From: Phyllostachys edulis
Lineage: Eukaryota; Streptophyta; Magnoliopsida; Poales; Poaceae
Assembly: GCA_036346405.1 (NCBI GenBank)
Contig: CM070548.1
Coordinates: 62,954,877-63,018,876, forward strand
Reading direction: 5' to 3'
Length of the DNA stretch: 64,000 bases
Position 1 is the first letter of the stretch, and the number at the start of each line of letters is the position of its first letter. The notes below the pieces were generated by a model, which was given only the letters and a program-made list of their open reading frames with translations, had not been told where the DNA came from and made no database searches. The translations under genes and the position numbers were made by a program. This document shows positions 42,571 to 54,039 of this stretch, one piece after another.

Positions 42571-45040
42571 TGTAACATCCTAATTTTTCGCACCACCTTG
42601 AAGCTCTAGCGCCATGTCTATTTGAGTTTTAGGGTTCTTCACCGCCATCGGTTTTCTCGAATTCCACCACCACCGGTGACGCGCTATCCGTGTGGAGTGC
42701 ACCATTGCCTTACCCGTCACTCGAGCAACCTCCAGAGCCCTTCACCATCGCTGGAACACCACCCGAACCCTCGTTCGACAAAACTCGAGATTGCTCCGCC
42801 GCTTTGAGCTCACCGCCGGCCACCACCGACGTCTTCGACCACCCGTGAGTACACCCCTAGGATCGCAATAACATCCTCTGCCTGCTAGCACCACCCACCA
42901 CCGGTGAGACGCCGCCGTTCACCATTGCCTTCGGTTCCCGAGCGCTGCCGCCCTCGCCGTCGTCCACGTCAGCGCCAACTTCGCCTCCGTCCTTGCGTGT
43001 CGCGTGCATGGTGCCATCTCAGCAGCCACATGGGTGCACGTGTGCCAGCCCAGCCACCCCGGACCTAGCCCGGTTCGGTGAACCGAGTTCACTGTGAACC
43101 ATCTCTATGACATGTGGGGCCCACATGTCAGAGATTTCTTTTTATTTATATTTTTTCGAAAATCCTTTTGCTGATGTCATCCTTGCGCATTAATCCGGAT
43201 TTTCTTTTAAAGAATAATTCGGTTAATTCTAAATATCCAAATTTGGGTATTTCTTTTAGATTCAAACTTCCAAAGACCATATCTTTTGCATCCGATCTCT
43301 AATTGAGCCCATTCAAATTTCTAAATTCAAGATCTATTTATCTGAGATTTTTTATTTAATTTTTGGAGTTTGTTTTGCCTCTGTTATTTATTTGTTTTGT
43401 TTGTTGTTTCGTTTGCGAGTAGGCGTTGATATTTCGGGAAGGTTTGAAGAAGAAGGAGCACCTCAAGATCAAGATCAATACCTACACCTATTCCAAGGCA
43501 AGTTATACCTTTGACCATGTTGACTCCCAGTTTTCTAAAAATTACTTCGATTCAAATTATTGCATCTAATTTAAGTAATTATTTAAATGCTTTTGGGTAT
43601 AGTTAATAATCCAAATTGTTATAACTTCCTTGTCTGTTTGATATGTCATAATCTTTTGTCACCCTAAATTGGTTTATTTAGTTGGTAATATCGTAGCTCC
43701 AACGTGGGTTGGTTAGATACGACTGGTTTGCTTAGCCATGCCACGAGTCATCATTTCATGTAAGTTGCAATTATCAACTTGACTAAGTGACTAAGGAACT
43801 ATGTGATAAAACTATGTGTACTATGTGCTATTACTCATTGATGGCATGTGTTGCACTTAACTAACTGGGTGGTAAAAGATTTAGACTGAGGCAAAGGGTG
43901 GATACTGTGTGACATGCTGGCTGTGTGAATGGGTATATTAATATGTGTGGCACAGTTAGAATTTGGAAGTCTTGCCTTGGTCAATTAAGGACTTAACTTT
44001 GTGCGCCATTGAACTGAGCCTTACTGTACGACCACATGCCTGTTATGGGATGGGCCTAACTTAGTAAGTTATGAATTCTTGATATTGATTGCTCAGGCAG
44101 TAGGTTAGGCTATGTGAAAGGGTGGAGGTGTGTACTACTAGGTAGTCGCATCGCGGGACGGTTCGCCTCTTCCCTATCCAACGGTGTGTGTCGTACCATC
44201 CACTGTGTATAGTTTGGTATGATGGTTTGTAAGCACATCGGGAGTGTCAATGTTAAGATGAAGTTTCTGATACGTTTTGTTATAATTAGTGCTTGCAACA
44301 CTAGTTGTATCTTGTGGGTAAAGTGTACAACCTCTGTAGAGTGTTAAATTAATCTATTCGAATAGTCGCGTCCGCGGTCATGGACATGCTCGGGGATTTC
44401 ACACAAGGGGTAGTTTTCATAAAACATTTGGGAAGGGAGCTATGTGATCTAAGTCATATGGCTGTGTGAATAACTTGTTTAGGCTATGTGTCTTTGTGAA
44501 ATCAAACTGTTAAAATTAAATATTGTTTATTTGTTTTACTTTGTGCTTTCAATCTATTATTCGTATTCAAATTGCAAATGTTGCATTTCTGCAAAATAAC
44601 CACAGAAGCCATTCCTTTGGAATTAGCCATCATGTATAATTGCATTTCTGTGGTATGACTTGCGAGTACGGTTGTGTACTCATGCTTGCTAAATCAAAAT
44701 AAAAAGAAGAGGAGTCATCGCCTGCTTTCGAGGAGAAGTTCATCGAATGTGCTTGATCGTAGGGTCTCGATCCCAGTCGGTTGCCTATGGTGAATTGATG
44801 AGATTCCACCGAAGTTTGATGTTCCGCTGCTATTTATTTCATTGTCAGCCCTGCGTGGCTTAATAAGTGTAAACTTGACTATAAGGTCAAAACCCTTATT
44901 TGTTAATCAAATTACTCGTTTATGTTATTAATCGCTTGTGTGGATCGATATTCACCTATGTTGATACTGTGTGCACTAGCGTGATCCTAGACTAGTGTAT
45001 TATACAAGAGGGTCCAGAATTGTATTTTTGGGTCCCGACA
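42571..45040 (+). repeat. Tekay-B 5' LTR (with internal deletion)
   Basis: Starts TGTAACATCCTAATTTTTCG and ends TTGGGTCCCGACA. About 24 bases from its start it jumps to ACCTTGAAGCTCTAGCGCC, which lies 693 bases into the 3' LTR. The U3 start is therefore missing here. Confidence 0.92.
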
Positions 45041-45044
45041 GAGG

Positions 45045-45058
45045 TGGTATCAGAGCCA
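45045..45058 (+). other. Tekay-B primer binding site (initiator tRNA-Met)
   Basis: TGGTATCAGAGCCA, four bases after the LTR end. Confidence 0.93.
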
Positions 45059-45254
45059 TACTGACTGTAGGTCTCGACCTTAGTTAGATCGGCCGTCTTA
45101 GAGAGTCCAAATTATTTTCTAAAGAAAAATTAACTTGCAAGATTAATCGAACTGCTAAACTCCTCTCTTGTCTTTCTCGACTCAACTATTGCTAGAATCT
45201 TTTCCTCTCCTCGCTGTTTTAACTTGGTTCCTACCCTCTTGTCTGTTTTGATAG

Positions 45255-45980
45255 ATGCTTCATACCTACAGTGAGCGCAAAGGTGGACTTGCCACAGAGC
45301 TTTGGAAGTTGCTGCAAACACTCGGAGGCTTCGATCGCCCAACGTACTATGGCAACGATTGGGTGGTCAACAGGTGAGATCGTGGAGTGATCTGCCGTCT
45401 GACAGTCTACGCCAGAAAGAACACTAAAGCCAGCCAGCTATTGAACATCTCCGTCAAAAGGATCACCTTCGCACAAGGAATCCAGGAGTCGTCACGCCTG
45501 GCCGTCCTCAGAATCTGCAACATCTACGTGTGAGAGCTGCAGAATACCGTCTTCCATTACCATCCCAGATCTGCAGCAGTGGATCTAGCTGCTCGTTATC
45601 CGTCTACGGATGGGGAAGGCAACGCTACAGTGGTGCACCTTGCCCAGTTCGTAGCTGCTCAGGAGGAGTCACTGGAGTTGGTCACCGCCGAGCTGGAGTG
45701 CGCCTACGAGACCTTGGAAAGAGCCGAGGAAAGGATCGCCGTTCTAGAGGGAGCTCTCTACGGTCAACACGAGTCTGAAGAGGAAGATCCTAAAGAGCCA
45801 GAAGAGCCAGAGGAGGATCTAGAAGAAGATCCCGAGGAAGATCCAGAGGAGGTCCCAAAGGAGCCAGCAGAAGCCGCAGAACTAGAGGAGCAGTACCGCA
45901 CTGCACGAGAGATGCTGTTCTCTTTGCACGATCCGGCATCAGACCAGTTTATGAGGATGCCACTCGGTTCGAGTCTCTGA
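45255..45980 (+). pseudogene. Extra ORF (orf0-like) between primer site and gag of Tekay-B
   Basis: One frame from ATG 45255 (MLHTYSERKGGLATELWKLL) to the stop at 45978, 241 codons, interrupted by only two TGA stops (about 45375 and 45531), both one transition away from a sense codon. The first half is globular-looking with aromatic and basic residues. The second half is a strongly acidic coiled coil, for example LELVTAELECAYETLERAEE followed by many Glu-Pro repeats. It ends about 300 bp before the gag ATG and is in a separate frame. Some large grass gypsy elements are known to have an additional ORF ahead of gag; its function is not established. No match to a gag domain is visible. Confidence 0.7.
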
Positions 45981-46287
45981 AAGTGAGCGTCGCCTTGGTC
46001 GTGGAGGCTACCTTAGCAACTGAGTTCACTAAATTTTAGTTTGTTAGGCTTAGCCAGTTTTAGATTTGCAGAGTCGCCCTTTAGGTGGTAGATTTCGTGC
46101 TTAGGTTCGTCCTATTTTCTTGTGTGCAAGTGTGAGTTGTAAAGGCCCTTAGGCATTTATTGCAGCCATACTAAGACTGTATTAATAAAGGTATTTCATT
46201 TGAGTTTCTTGAGATGTGTTTGTTGGGTTTAATCTATCCCCTCGATTAGTTCTTAACTCATCTTGTGCTTGCTACCTTATCTAACCT

Positions 46288-47375
46288 ATGGAGCTTTACC
46301 AGATGGTTCAGACTCGTCAAGCTGCTGCAAGTGGTTCTGGCACCTAAGCATCAGGAGAAAATGAGCAGACCCCCGCAGGAGCAAATATGCCACAAGCACC
46401 CCCTCTTGACTTGCAGAACTTTGGAGCCTTCATGGCAGCACAAACACAAATGATGTACACTATGATGAATCAAATGCAAGCTATGAACAATCAGAACCCA
46501 TCGCTCATGGTCATCAGGGACAATCTAAGCTTACTGAATTCATGAGGACTCGCCCACCAACCTTTTCTGGGCATGTTTCACCAGTCGAAGCTGATGATTG
46601 GCTTCGTGTTATTGAGAGAATGCTGCTGATCACTCAATGCAGCGACCATGAGAAAGTCTTGTATGCTACTCACCAAATGGAAGGCATAGCTGCCGAGTGG
46701 TGGGAGAATTTCTGCGCAGCGCATGAGACACCGTAAAATATCACTTGGGAAGAGCTCTCTGCAGCCTTTCACCAGTACTATGTACCTGAAGGGATAATGG
46801 ATCTGAAGAAGGATGAGTTCTGTGCTCTCAAGCAAGGAGCTATGTTGGTAACGGACTACCTGAATAAGTTTTCTTAGTTAGGTCGCTATGTTGCAAAGGA
46901 CATCGCCATCGACAAGGCTCGTTAAAGTTGCTTCTTGAAGGGATTGAACTCAGGACTGCAGGTCAATCTGCTTGCCCACACTTTCCCAGATTTCCAAGAA
47001 TTGCTTAACAAGGCGTTGGTCATGGAAGACAAACACAAAGAACTGGAGGACAATCGCAAACAGAGGTTGGTTCAACAAGGAAGCCATCAGTCACAACAGC
47101 AGAGAGCAAGGGTAGTGCCGCAGTAGTTTAATCGTTTCCCACCGCAGAATTCTTTCAAGACGCTTTGCCGCCTTGACACCTCGTCCAAATTGCTCGTAAT
47201 TTTCAGAACCAACAAAGCAATCAACCCCACCCTAGGGAACAACCGGCAGAATGATCAAAGAGTGTGTTACAATTGCCGTCAACTAGGGCATTTCGCCAAT
47301 CAGTGCCCACAGAAGGGAACAATCACTCCAGTGCACTTCAACCTTGGAGCTATACCAACCAAGACCCCAGCATAG
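46288..47375 (+). pseudogene. gag: Tekay-B gag, broken
   Basis: ATG at 46288 (MELYQMVQTRQAAASGSG). A stop at codon 20 and a frameshift near 46515 precede the capsid core: MRTRPPTFSGHVSPVEADDW (from 46542), then WLRVIERM and AAEWWENF. The zinc knuckle CYNCRQLGHFANQCP (CX2CX4HX4C) is at about 47267-47311. In-frame stops at 46736, 46876, 46923 and 47126 are TAA or TAG, most of them one C-to-T change from Gln codons. Gag would build the particle and bind RNA through the knuckle. Confidence 0.88.
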
Positions 47376-47539
47376 GGCAACCAAGGAGTTTCTCAAGCTA
47401 CTGGTCAGCTAAGAGGAGCATCGCAATCAGTGGGCAGAGGTCGTGTCAACCACGTCACTCTAGAAGGAGCCCAGAAAGCACCGGACATGGCAGAGGTCGT
47501 GTCAACCACGTCACTCTGGAAGGAGCCCAAAAAGCACCG

Positions 47540-49143
47540 GACATCGTACTGGGTAAGTTCCTAGTAATTCAGTATCTGCATCAGTTCTGTTTGATTCTAG
47601 AGCTTCGCATTCGTTTATTTCTGGAGTTTTTGCAACTAAGAATAATTTGGAAGTTATGCATCTTAAGCATACTCTGTTAGTCCAGTCGCCTGGAGTAGAG
47701 CTAAGTTCTAAAGTGGGTTGTTTAGGGGCTAAGTTACTCATAGCTGGAGTTGAGTTTCTAGCCAACCTAATTGTTCTAGACACCCAAACCTTAGATGTCA
47801 TTCTTGGCATGGATTGATTAACCAAGCACAAAGCTATGCTAGATTGTGGCCGAAGAGCCGTAACAATTGAGGATACTAAGGGAAACAAGGTAGAGTTTCT
47901 AGCTACCTCAGTGCGTGATGGACATCTGCTAGTCAATATCCTAAAGACCATTGCTTTGGAAGATGTGCCTATCATCAGAGAGTATCCAGATGTGTTTCCG
48001 GAAGAATTACCAGGAATGCCACCAGATCGTGACATCGAGTTTGTCATCGATCTAGTGCCAGGAATAGCACCGATCTTGAAGAGACCCTATCGGATGCCAG
48101 CCAATGAGTTAGTAGAAATGAAGAAGCAGATAGAAGAACTTTTGGAGAAAGATTTTGTGAGACCTAGTTCGTCGCCTTAGGGAGCACCAGTTTTGTTTGT
48201 CAGAAAGAAGGATGGAAGCATGAGAATGTGCATTGATTATCGATCTCTCAATGAGGTAACAATCAAGAACAAGTACCCATTGCCCTGGATAGATGATTTG
48301 TTTAATCAAATGAAAGGAGGCAGAGTGTTCTTGAAGATCGATCTGCGATTAGGTTACCATCAGTTGAAGATTTGTCCTAAGGATATACCTAAGACCGCTT
48401 TCTCAATGTGGTACGGACATTATGAGTTCTTAGTCATGTCCTTTGGTCTGACTAATGCCCCTGCCTATTTCATGAACATAATGAATAAAGTATTCATGGA
48501 ATATTTGGACAAGTTTGTAGTTGTGTTTATTGATGACATTTTGGTTTACTCCAAGTCGGAAGAAGAGCATGCTGAACATTTGAGATTAATCCTAGAGAAG
48601 CTCAGAGAGCATCAGTTGTATGCTAAGTTTAGCAAGTGTGATTTCTGGAAAAAGAAAGTGGATTTTCTTGGTCATGTGATGACAGCCGAGGGAGTGGCAG
48701 TTGACCCCGGTAAAGTTAAGGCAGTATTACATTGGGAACAGCCCAAGACGGCAACTCAGATTCGCAGTTTCTTGGGAATAGCAGGATATTATCGCTGTTT
48801 CATTGAAGGATTCTCAACGATTGCTAAGTCTCTTACGCAGTTGTTGAAGAAAGAGAAAAAGTTCACTTGGACCCCAACTTGTGAAGAAAGCTTTCAAGAA
48901 TTGAAGAAGCGTTTGACTTCGGCCCCAGTGCTGATTTTGCCGAATATTCGCAAGGACTTTGATGTCTATTGTGATGCTTCGCGTAAGGGATTAGGATGTG
49001 TCCTGATACAAGAAGGAAGAGTTGTTGCTTATGCGTCAAGGCAATTAAGGCCTCATGAAGAGAATTATCCTACCCACAATTTGGAATTAGCTGTCGTAGT
49101 GCATGCTTTAAAGATTTGGCGTCATTACCTTATCGGTAACTGA
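47540..49143 (+). pseudogene. Tekay-B protease, reverse transcriptase and RNase H, broken
   Basis: Protease: the active-site loop at about 47593-47630 reads DSRASHSFIS, where the usual Gly after Ser is Arg. A frame change precedes it, and TGA replaces Trp in GMD-W-L at 47815. Reverse transcriptase: YPDVFPEELPGMPPDRDIEF (about 47980), KKDGSMRMCIDYRSLNE (48207), and the catalytic box VFIDDILVYSK (about 48524-48555), with both Asp present. A TAG at 48178 replaces Trp just before APVLFV. RNase H: DFDVYCDASRKGLGCVLIQE (about 48955-49015), with YPTHNLELAVVVHALKIW further on. The frame ends at a TGA (49141). All three enzymes would act in the cytoplasmic particle. Confidence 0.93.
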
Positions 49144-50560
49144 TGTGAAGTTTACACAGATCATAAAAACCTGAAGTACAACTTCACTCAGTCAGATCTA
49201 AACATGAGACAGAGAAGATGATTAGAGTTGATAAAGGATTATAATCTTGGAATCCATTACCATCTCGGTAAAGCCAATGTCGTTGCAGATGCTTTAAGCC
49301 GTAAGAGCTACTACAATGTTGTGGAAGTAAAGGAGGTTTGTTCAGAACTTCAAGAGGAATTTCAGAAGCTGAAGCTAGAAGTGGTATCTGAAGGATTTGT
49401 AGCCAGTCTGGAAGTGCAGTCTACTTTGGAGAAGCAGATTCGTGAAGCTCAACCGAAGGATTCAAAGTTTTCAGACATCAAGAAGAAGATGGCAGAAGGG
49501 AAGTTCAAAGACTTCACCATAGATGATCAAGACATATTGTGGATCAATGGACGTATCTACGTACTAGATGTTGATAGTTTGAGGCAGCTAATTTTGAAGG
49601 AAGCCCATGATTCCAAGTATTCAATTCACCCTAGTAGTACTAAGATGTACCAGGAAGTTAAAAATAAGTTTTGGTGGCCAAATATGAAGCGAGACGTCAC
49701 AGAGTTCGTTGCCTTGTGCGACGTGTGTCAGAAGGTTAAAGTAGAACATCAGAGACCAGCAGGTCTGCTGCAACCTTTGAAGATTCCAGAGTGGAAGTGG
49801 GAAGAAATTGGAATGGATTTCATTACCAGTTTTCCTAGAACTCAATCGGGTTACGATTCAATTTGGGTAATAGTGGATCGCTTGACTAAAGTTGCCCATT
49901 TCTTGCCAGTCAAAACCACTTACTCAGGAGATCATCTTGCAGAGCTGTATATGTCAAGGATTATCAGTTTGCATGGTGTGCCTAAGAAGATAGTGTCAGA
50001 TCGAGGATCCCAGTTCACATCTCGTTTTTGGTAGAGTTTGCATGAGGCCTTAAGGACTCACCTGAATTTCAGTACTGTGTATCATCCCCAGACAGATGGA
50101 CAGACTGAAAGGGTTAATCAGATATTGGAGGATATGTTGAGAGCTTGTGCTCTAGCAAATGCTACCTGCTGGGATAAAAGTTTGTCGTATGCGGAATTCT
50201 CATACAACAACAGTTATCAAGCTAGTCTGCAAATATCACCGTTTGAAGCTTTGTATGGTTGTGCCTACAGAACCCCATTGAATTGGTCAGAAACGACTGA
50301 ACGTTCGGTTTTTGGCTCAGATATTATTCAAGAAGCAGAAGAACAAGTGTCTATGATCAGAGAGAGATTGAAGATAGCTCAGTCGAGGCAAAAGAGTTAT
50401 GCTGATAATCGTCGACGTGATCTCAGCTTTGAGCTAGAGGATTTTGTTTATCTTCGAGTTATGCCCCTCAGAGGTGTGAAAAGGTTTCATGCCAAAGGGA
50501 AGCTTGCCCCTCGGTATGTTGGTCCGTTCAGATTTTGGATCGACGTGGAGAAGTAGCTTC
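49144..50560 (+). pseudogene. Tekay-B integrase, broken
   Basis: After the end of RNase H (TDHKNLKY, TGA at 49219), the His-His-Cys-Cys zinc region is SIHPSSTKMYQEVKNKFWWP then LCDVCQ (49620-49730). The core follows: IGMDFITSFPRT (first Asp, about 49807), IVSDRGSQFTS (second Asp, about 49990), YHPQTDGQTERVNQ (Glu, about 50080). TAG at 50032 interrupts the core between them. The C-terminal GPFR part ends in a frameshift by one lost base near 50533, giving a false stop at 50554. Two short frames continue to the chromodomain. Confidence 0.93.
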
Positions 50561-50657
50561 TCAGTTGGAGTTGCCGCAATCGTTAGCATGAGTACATGAT
50601 GTCTTTCATGTCACTCAGTTAAAGAAGTGTCTTCGCGTACTAGAAGAACAAGCCTCG

Positions 50658-50855
50658 TTGGAATCAATTGAACTGAAAGAAGACCTCACTTACAAAGAGC
50701 AGCCAGTCAAGATTTTGGATGTCGCGGAGTGTCAGACCAGAAGCAAGACAATTCATTTTTGCAAAGTTCAGTGGAGCAACCACTTAGAAGGTGAAGCAAC
50801 GTGGGAGCGTGAAGAAGAATTGAAAGCCGAGTTCCCTAGCCTTTTCTCCAGCTAG
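50658..50855 (+). pseudogene. Tekay-B chromodomain (C-terminal end of integrase)
   Basis: Open frame MESIELKEDLTYKEQPVKIL, then KTIHFCKVQWSNHLEGEATW and EREEELKAEFPSLFSS with its natural stop at 50853. The VKILD...R.....KVQW..H...EATWE pattern is a chromodomain. In chromoviruses it is thought to guide integration towards heterochromatin by binding modified histone H3. It is separated from the integrase core only by the frameshift near 50533 and a stop near 50587. Confidence 0.92.
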
Positions 50856-50878
50856 CCTGAATCTTGGGGTCGAGATTC

Positions 50879-50895
50879 CTTTAAGGGGGGAGGTT
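50879..50895 (+). other. Tekay-B polypurine tract
   Basis: CTTTAAGGGGGGAGGTT directly before the 3' LTR; primer for plus-strand synthesis. Confidence 0.85.
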
Positions 50896-53800
50896 TGTAA
50901 CATCCTAATTTTCTGAGCTTTAAAAATCCATTAAATAGTTAGTAGGGAGAAAATTCACCATTTGGATTTATTTGAATTTAATTTAAAAGCTTAATTATGG
51001 ACTTTGAGTAACAAAACAATTTAATATGACTAAGGTCAACTTGAACAATGGTCAAAACTATTTTATTTGGATTCTACGCGCTTCGATATATTTTCTTGAT
51101 TTTTCTAGAATTTTTCCAAGTTCATTTGCTATTTTCTATTGCTTATTTGAATTTTCAGTATTTTCTAAAAAGGAAAATGTATTTAAAAACATCAGAACAG
51201 TCTCTGGGCCAAAACCTTCTCGCCATCTTGGCCCGTTTCCTCACGCAGCCCAACCCGACCCTTGTCCGTGGCCGTTCGATTGGATTTGGGCGGTCGGATC
51301 AACGCAGCCGCTCGCGGGCGCTCTCGCGTCCGCTGACGTGTGGGCCCGCCGAGCCTTCGTCCTCGCCGTGTTCTTCTTCACAAAGCCAGTGTTGCGTCCA
51401 CCATTGTCACGCCTCCGAGCTCCATCCGACAATAGCGCAAACGGCCCCGATTCTCCGCGCGGACGCTTCCATCTAGAAGCCTTATCCCTCCCGCACCCAT
51501 TTCACTTGAATTCAAATTTCGAATTCATCTCTATCCCTGTTTCCTCGCGCGCTCGTTTCAAGCAGTTTGATCTCCGTCACCCTCTTCCACCTTGAAGCTC
51601 TAGCGCCACGACTATTTGAGTTTTAGGGTTCTTCGCAGCCGTCAGTTTTCTCGAATTTTGTCACCACCGGTGACGCCCTGTCCTTGTGGAGTGCACCATC
51701 GCCTTACCCGTCACTCGAGAAACCTCCAGAGCCCTTCGCCATCGTCGGAACACCACCCGAACCCTCGTCCGACAAAACCCGAGACTGCTCTGCCACTTCG
51801 AGCTCGCCGGCGGCCACCACCGACGTCTTCGACCACCCGTGAGTACACCCCTAGGATCACAATAACATCCTCTACCTCCTGGTACCACCCACTGCCGGTG
51901 AGATGCCGCCGTTCGCCGTTGCCTTCGGTTCCCGAGCGCCGCCGCCCTCGCCGTCGTCCACGTCAGCCCCAGCTTCGCCTCCGTGCTTGCGTGTCGCATG
52001 CATGGCGCCATCTCAGCAACCACGTGGGCATGCGTGTACTAGCCCAGCCACCCCGGACCCAGCCCAGTTCGGTGAACCGAGTTCACTGTGAACCATCTCT
52101 ATGACATGTGGGGCCCACATGTCAGAGATTTCTTTTTATTTATCTTTTTCCGAAAATCCTTTTGCTGATGCCATCCTTGCGCATTAATCCGGATTTTCTT
52201 TTAAAGAATAATTCGATTAATTCCAAATATCCAAATTTGGGTATTTCTTTTAGATTCAAACTTCCAAAGACCATATCTTTTGCATCCGATCTCTAATTGA
52301 GCCCATTCAAATTTCTAAATTCATCTAAATTTAAGATCTATTTATCTAAGATTTTTTATTTAATTTTTGGAGTTTATTTTGTCTCTGTTATTTATTTGTT
52401 TTGTTTGTTGTTTCGTTTGCGAGTAGGCGTTGATACTTCAGGAAGGTTTGAATAAGAAGGAGCACCTCAAGATCAAGATCAATACCTAGACCTATTCCAA
52501 GGCAAGTTATACCTTTGACCATGTTGACTCCTAGTTTTCAAAAAAATACTTCGATTCAAATTATTGCATCTAATTTAAGTAATTATTTTAATGCTTTTTG
52601 GTATAGTTAATAATCCAAATAGTTATAACTTCCTTGTCTATTTGATATGTCATAATCTTTTGTCACCCTAGATTGGTTTATTTAGTTGGTAATATTGTAG
52701 CACCAATGTGGGTTGGTTAGATACGATTAGTTTGCTTAGCCATGCCACGAGTCATCATTTCATGTAAATTACAATTATCAACTTGACTAAGGAAATATGT
52801 GATAAGACCGTGTGTACTATGTGCTATTACTCGTTGATGGCATGTGTTGCACTTAACCAACTGGGTGATAAAAGATTTAGACTGAGGCAAGGGGTGGATA
52901 CTGTGTGACATGCCGGCTGTGAGAATGGGTATATTAATTTATGTGGCATAGTTAGAATTTGGAAATCTTGCCTTGGTCAATTAAGGACTTAACTTTGTGT
53001 GCCATTGAACTGAGCCTTACTGTACGACCACATGCCTGTTATGGGACGGGCCTAACTTAGTAAGTTATGAATTCTTGACATTGATTGCTCAGGCAATAGG
53101 TTAGGCTATGTGAAAGGGTGGAGGTGTGTACTACTAGGTAGTCGCATCGTGGGACGGTTCTCCTCTTCCCTGTCCAACGATGTGTGTTGTACCATCCACT
53201 GTGTATAGTTTGGTATGATGGTTTGTAAGCACATCGGGAGTGTCAATGTTAAGATGAAATTTCTAAAACGTTTTGTTATGATTAGTGCTTGCAACACTAG
53301 TTGTATCTTGTGGGTAAAGTGTGCAACCTTTGTAGAGTGTTAAATTAATCTATTCGAATAGCCGCGTCCGCGGTCATGGACATGCTCGTAGATTTCACAC
53401 GAGGGGTAGTTTTCATAAAACATTTGGGAAGGGAGCTGTGTGATCTAAATCATATGGCTGTGTGAATAATTTGTTTAGGCTATGTGTCTTTGTGAAATCA
53501 ACCTGTTAAAATTAAATATTGTTTATTTGTTTTACTTTGTGCTTTCAATCTTTTATTCGTATTCAAATTGCAAATGTTGCATTTCTGCAAAATAACCACA
53601 GAGGCCATTCCTTTGGAATAAGCCATCATGTGTAATTGCATTTCTGTGGTATGATTTGCGAGTATGGTTGTGTATTCATGCTTGCTAAATCAAATCAACA
53701 GAAGAGGAGGAGTTATCGCCTGCTTTCGAGGAGGAGTTCATCGAAAGTGCTTGATTGTAGGGTCTCGATCCTAGTCGGTTGCCTGCGGTGAATTGATGGG

Positions 53801-54039
53801 ATTCCACCGAAGTTTGATGTTCCGCTGCTATTTATTTCCTTGTCAACCCTGCGTGGCTTAATAAGTGTAAACTCCACCATAAGGTCGAAATCCTTATTTG
53901 TTAATCAAATTACTCGTTTATGTTATTAATCGCTTGTGTGGATCGATATTCACCTATGTTGACACTGTGTGCACTAGCGTGATCCTGGACTAGTGCATTA
54001 TACACAAAGGGTCTAGAATTGTATTTTTGGGTCCCGACA
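50896..54039 (+). repeat. Tekay-B 3' LTR
   Basis: Full-length, 3144 bp. From about 51589 it runs collinear with the 5' LTR. The first 690 bases contain a U3 region absent from the 5' LTR. It ends TTTTTGGGTCCCGACA. Confidence 0.92.

Larger units (their letters stand above)
42571..54039 (+). mobile_element. Tekay-B: full-length chromovirus (Ty3/gypsy, Tekay clade), decayed
   Basis: LTRs at 42571-45040 (2470 bp) and 50896-54039 (3144 bp). Target duplication is ACAAC (42566-42570) and GCAAC (54040-54044), one mismatch that fits decay of a methylated CG. Order is primer site, an extra ORF, gag, protease, reverse transcriptase, RNase H, integrase, chromodomain, polypurine tract. The C-terminal chromodomain and tRNA-Met site define it as a chromovirus. 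Stops and one frameshift are spread over gag-pol. The 5' LTR lacks about 670 bp present in the 3' LTR. Confidence 0.95.

Noticed and set aside
51241..52104. ORFs of 120-189 codons on both strands
   Set aside because: They lie within the GC-rich part of the Tekay-B 3' LTR and have no domain.
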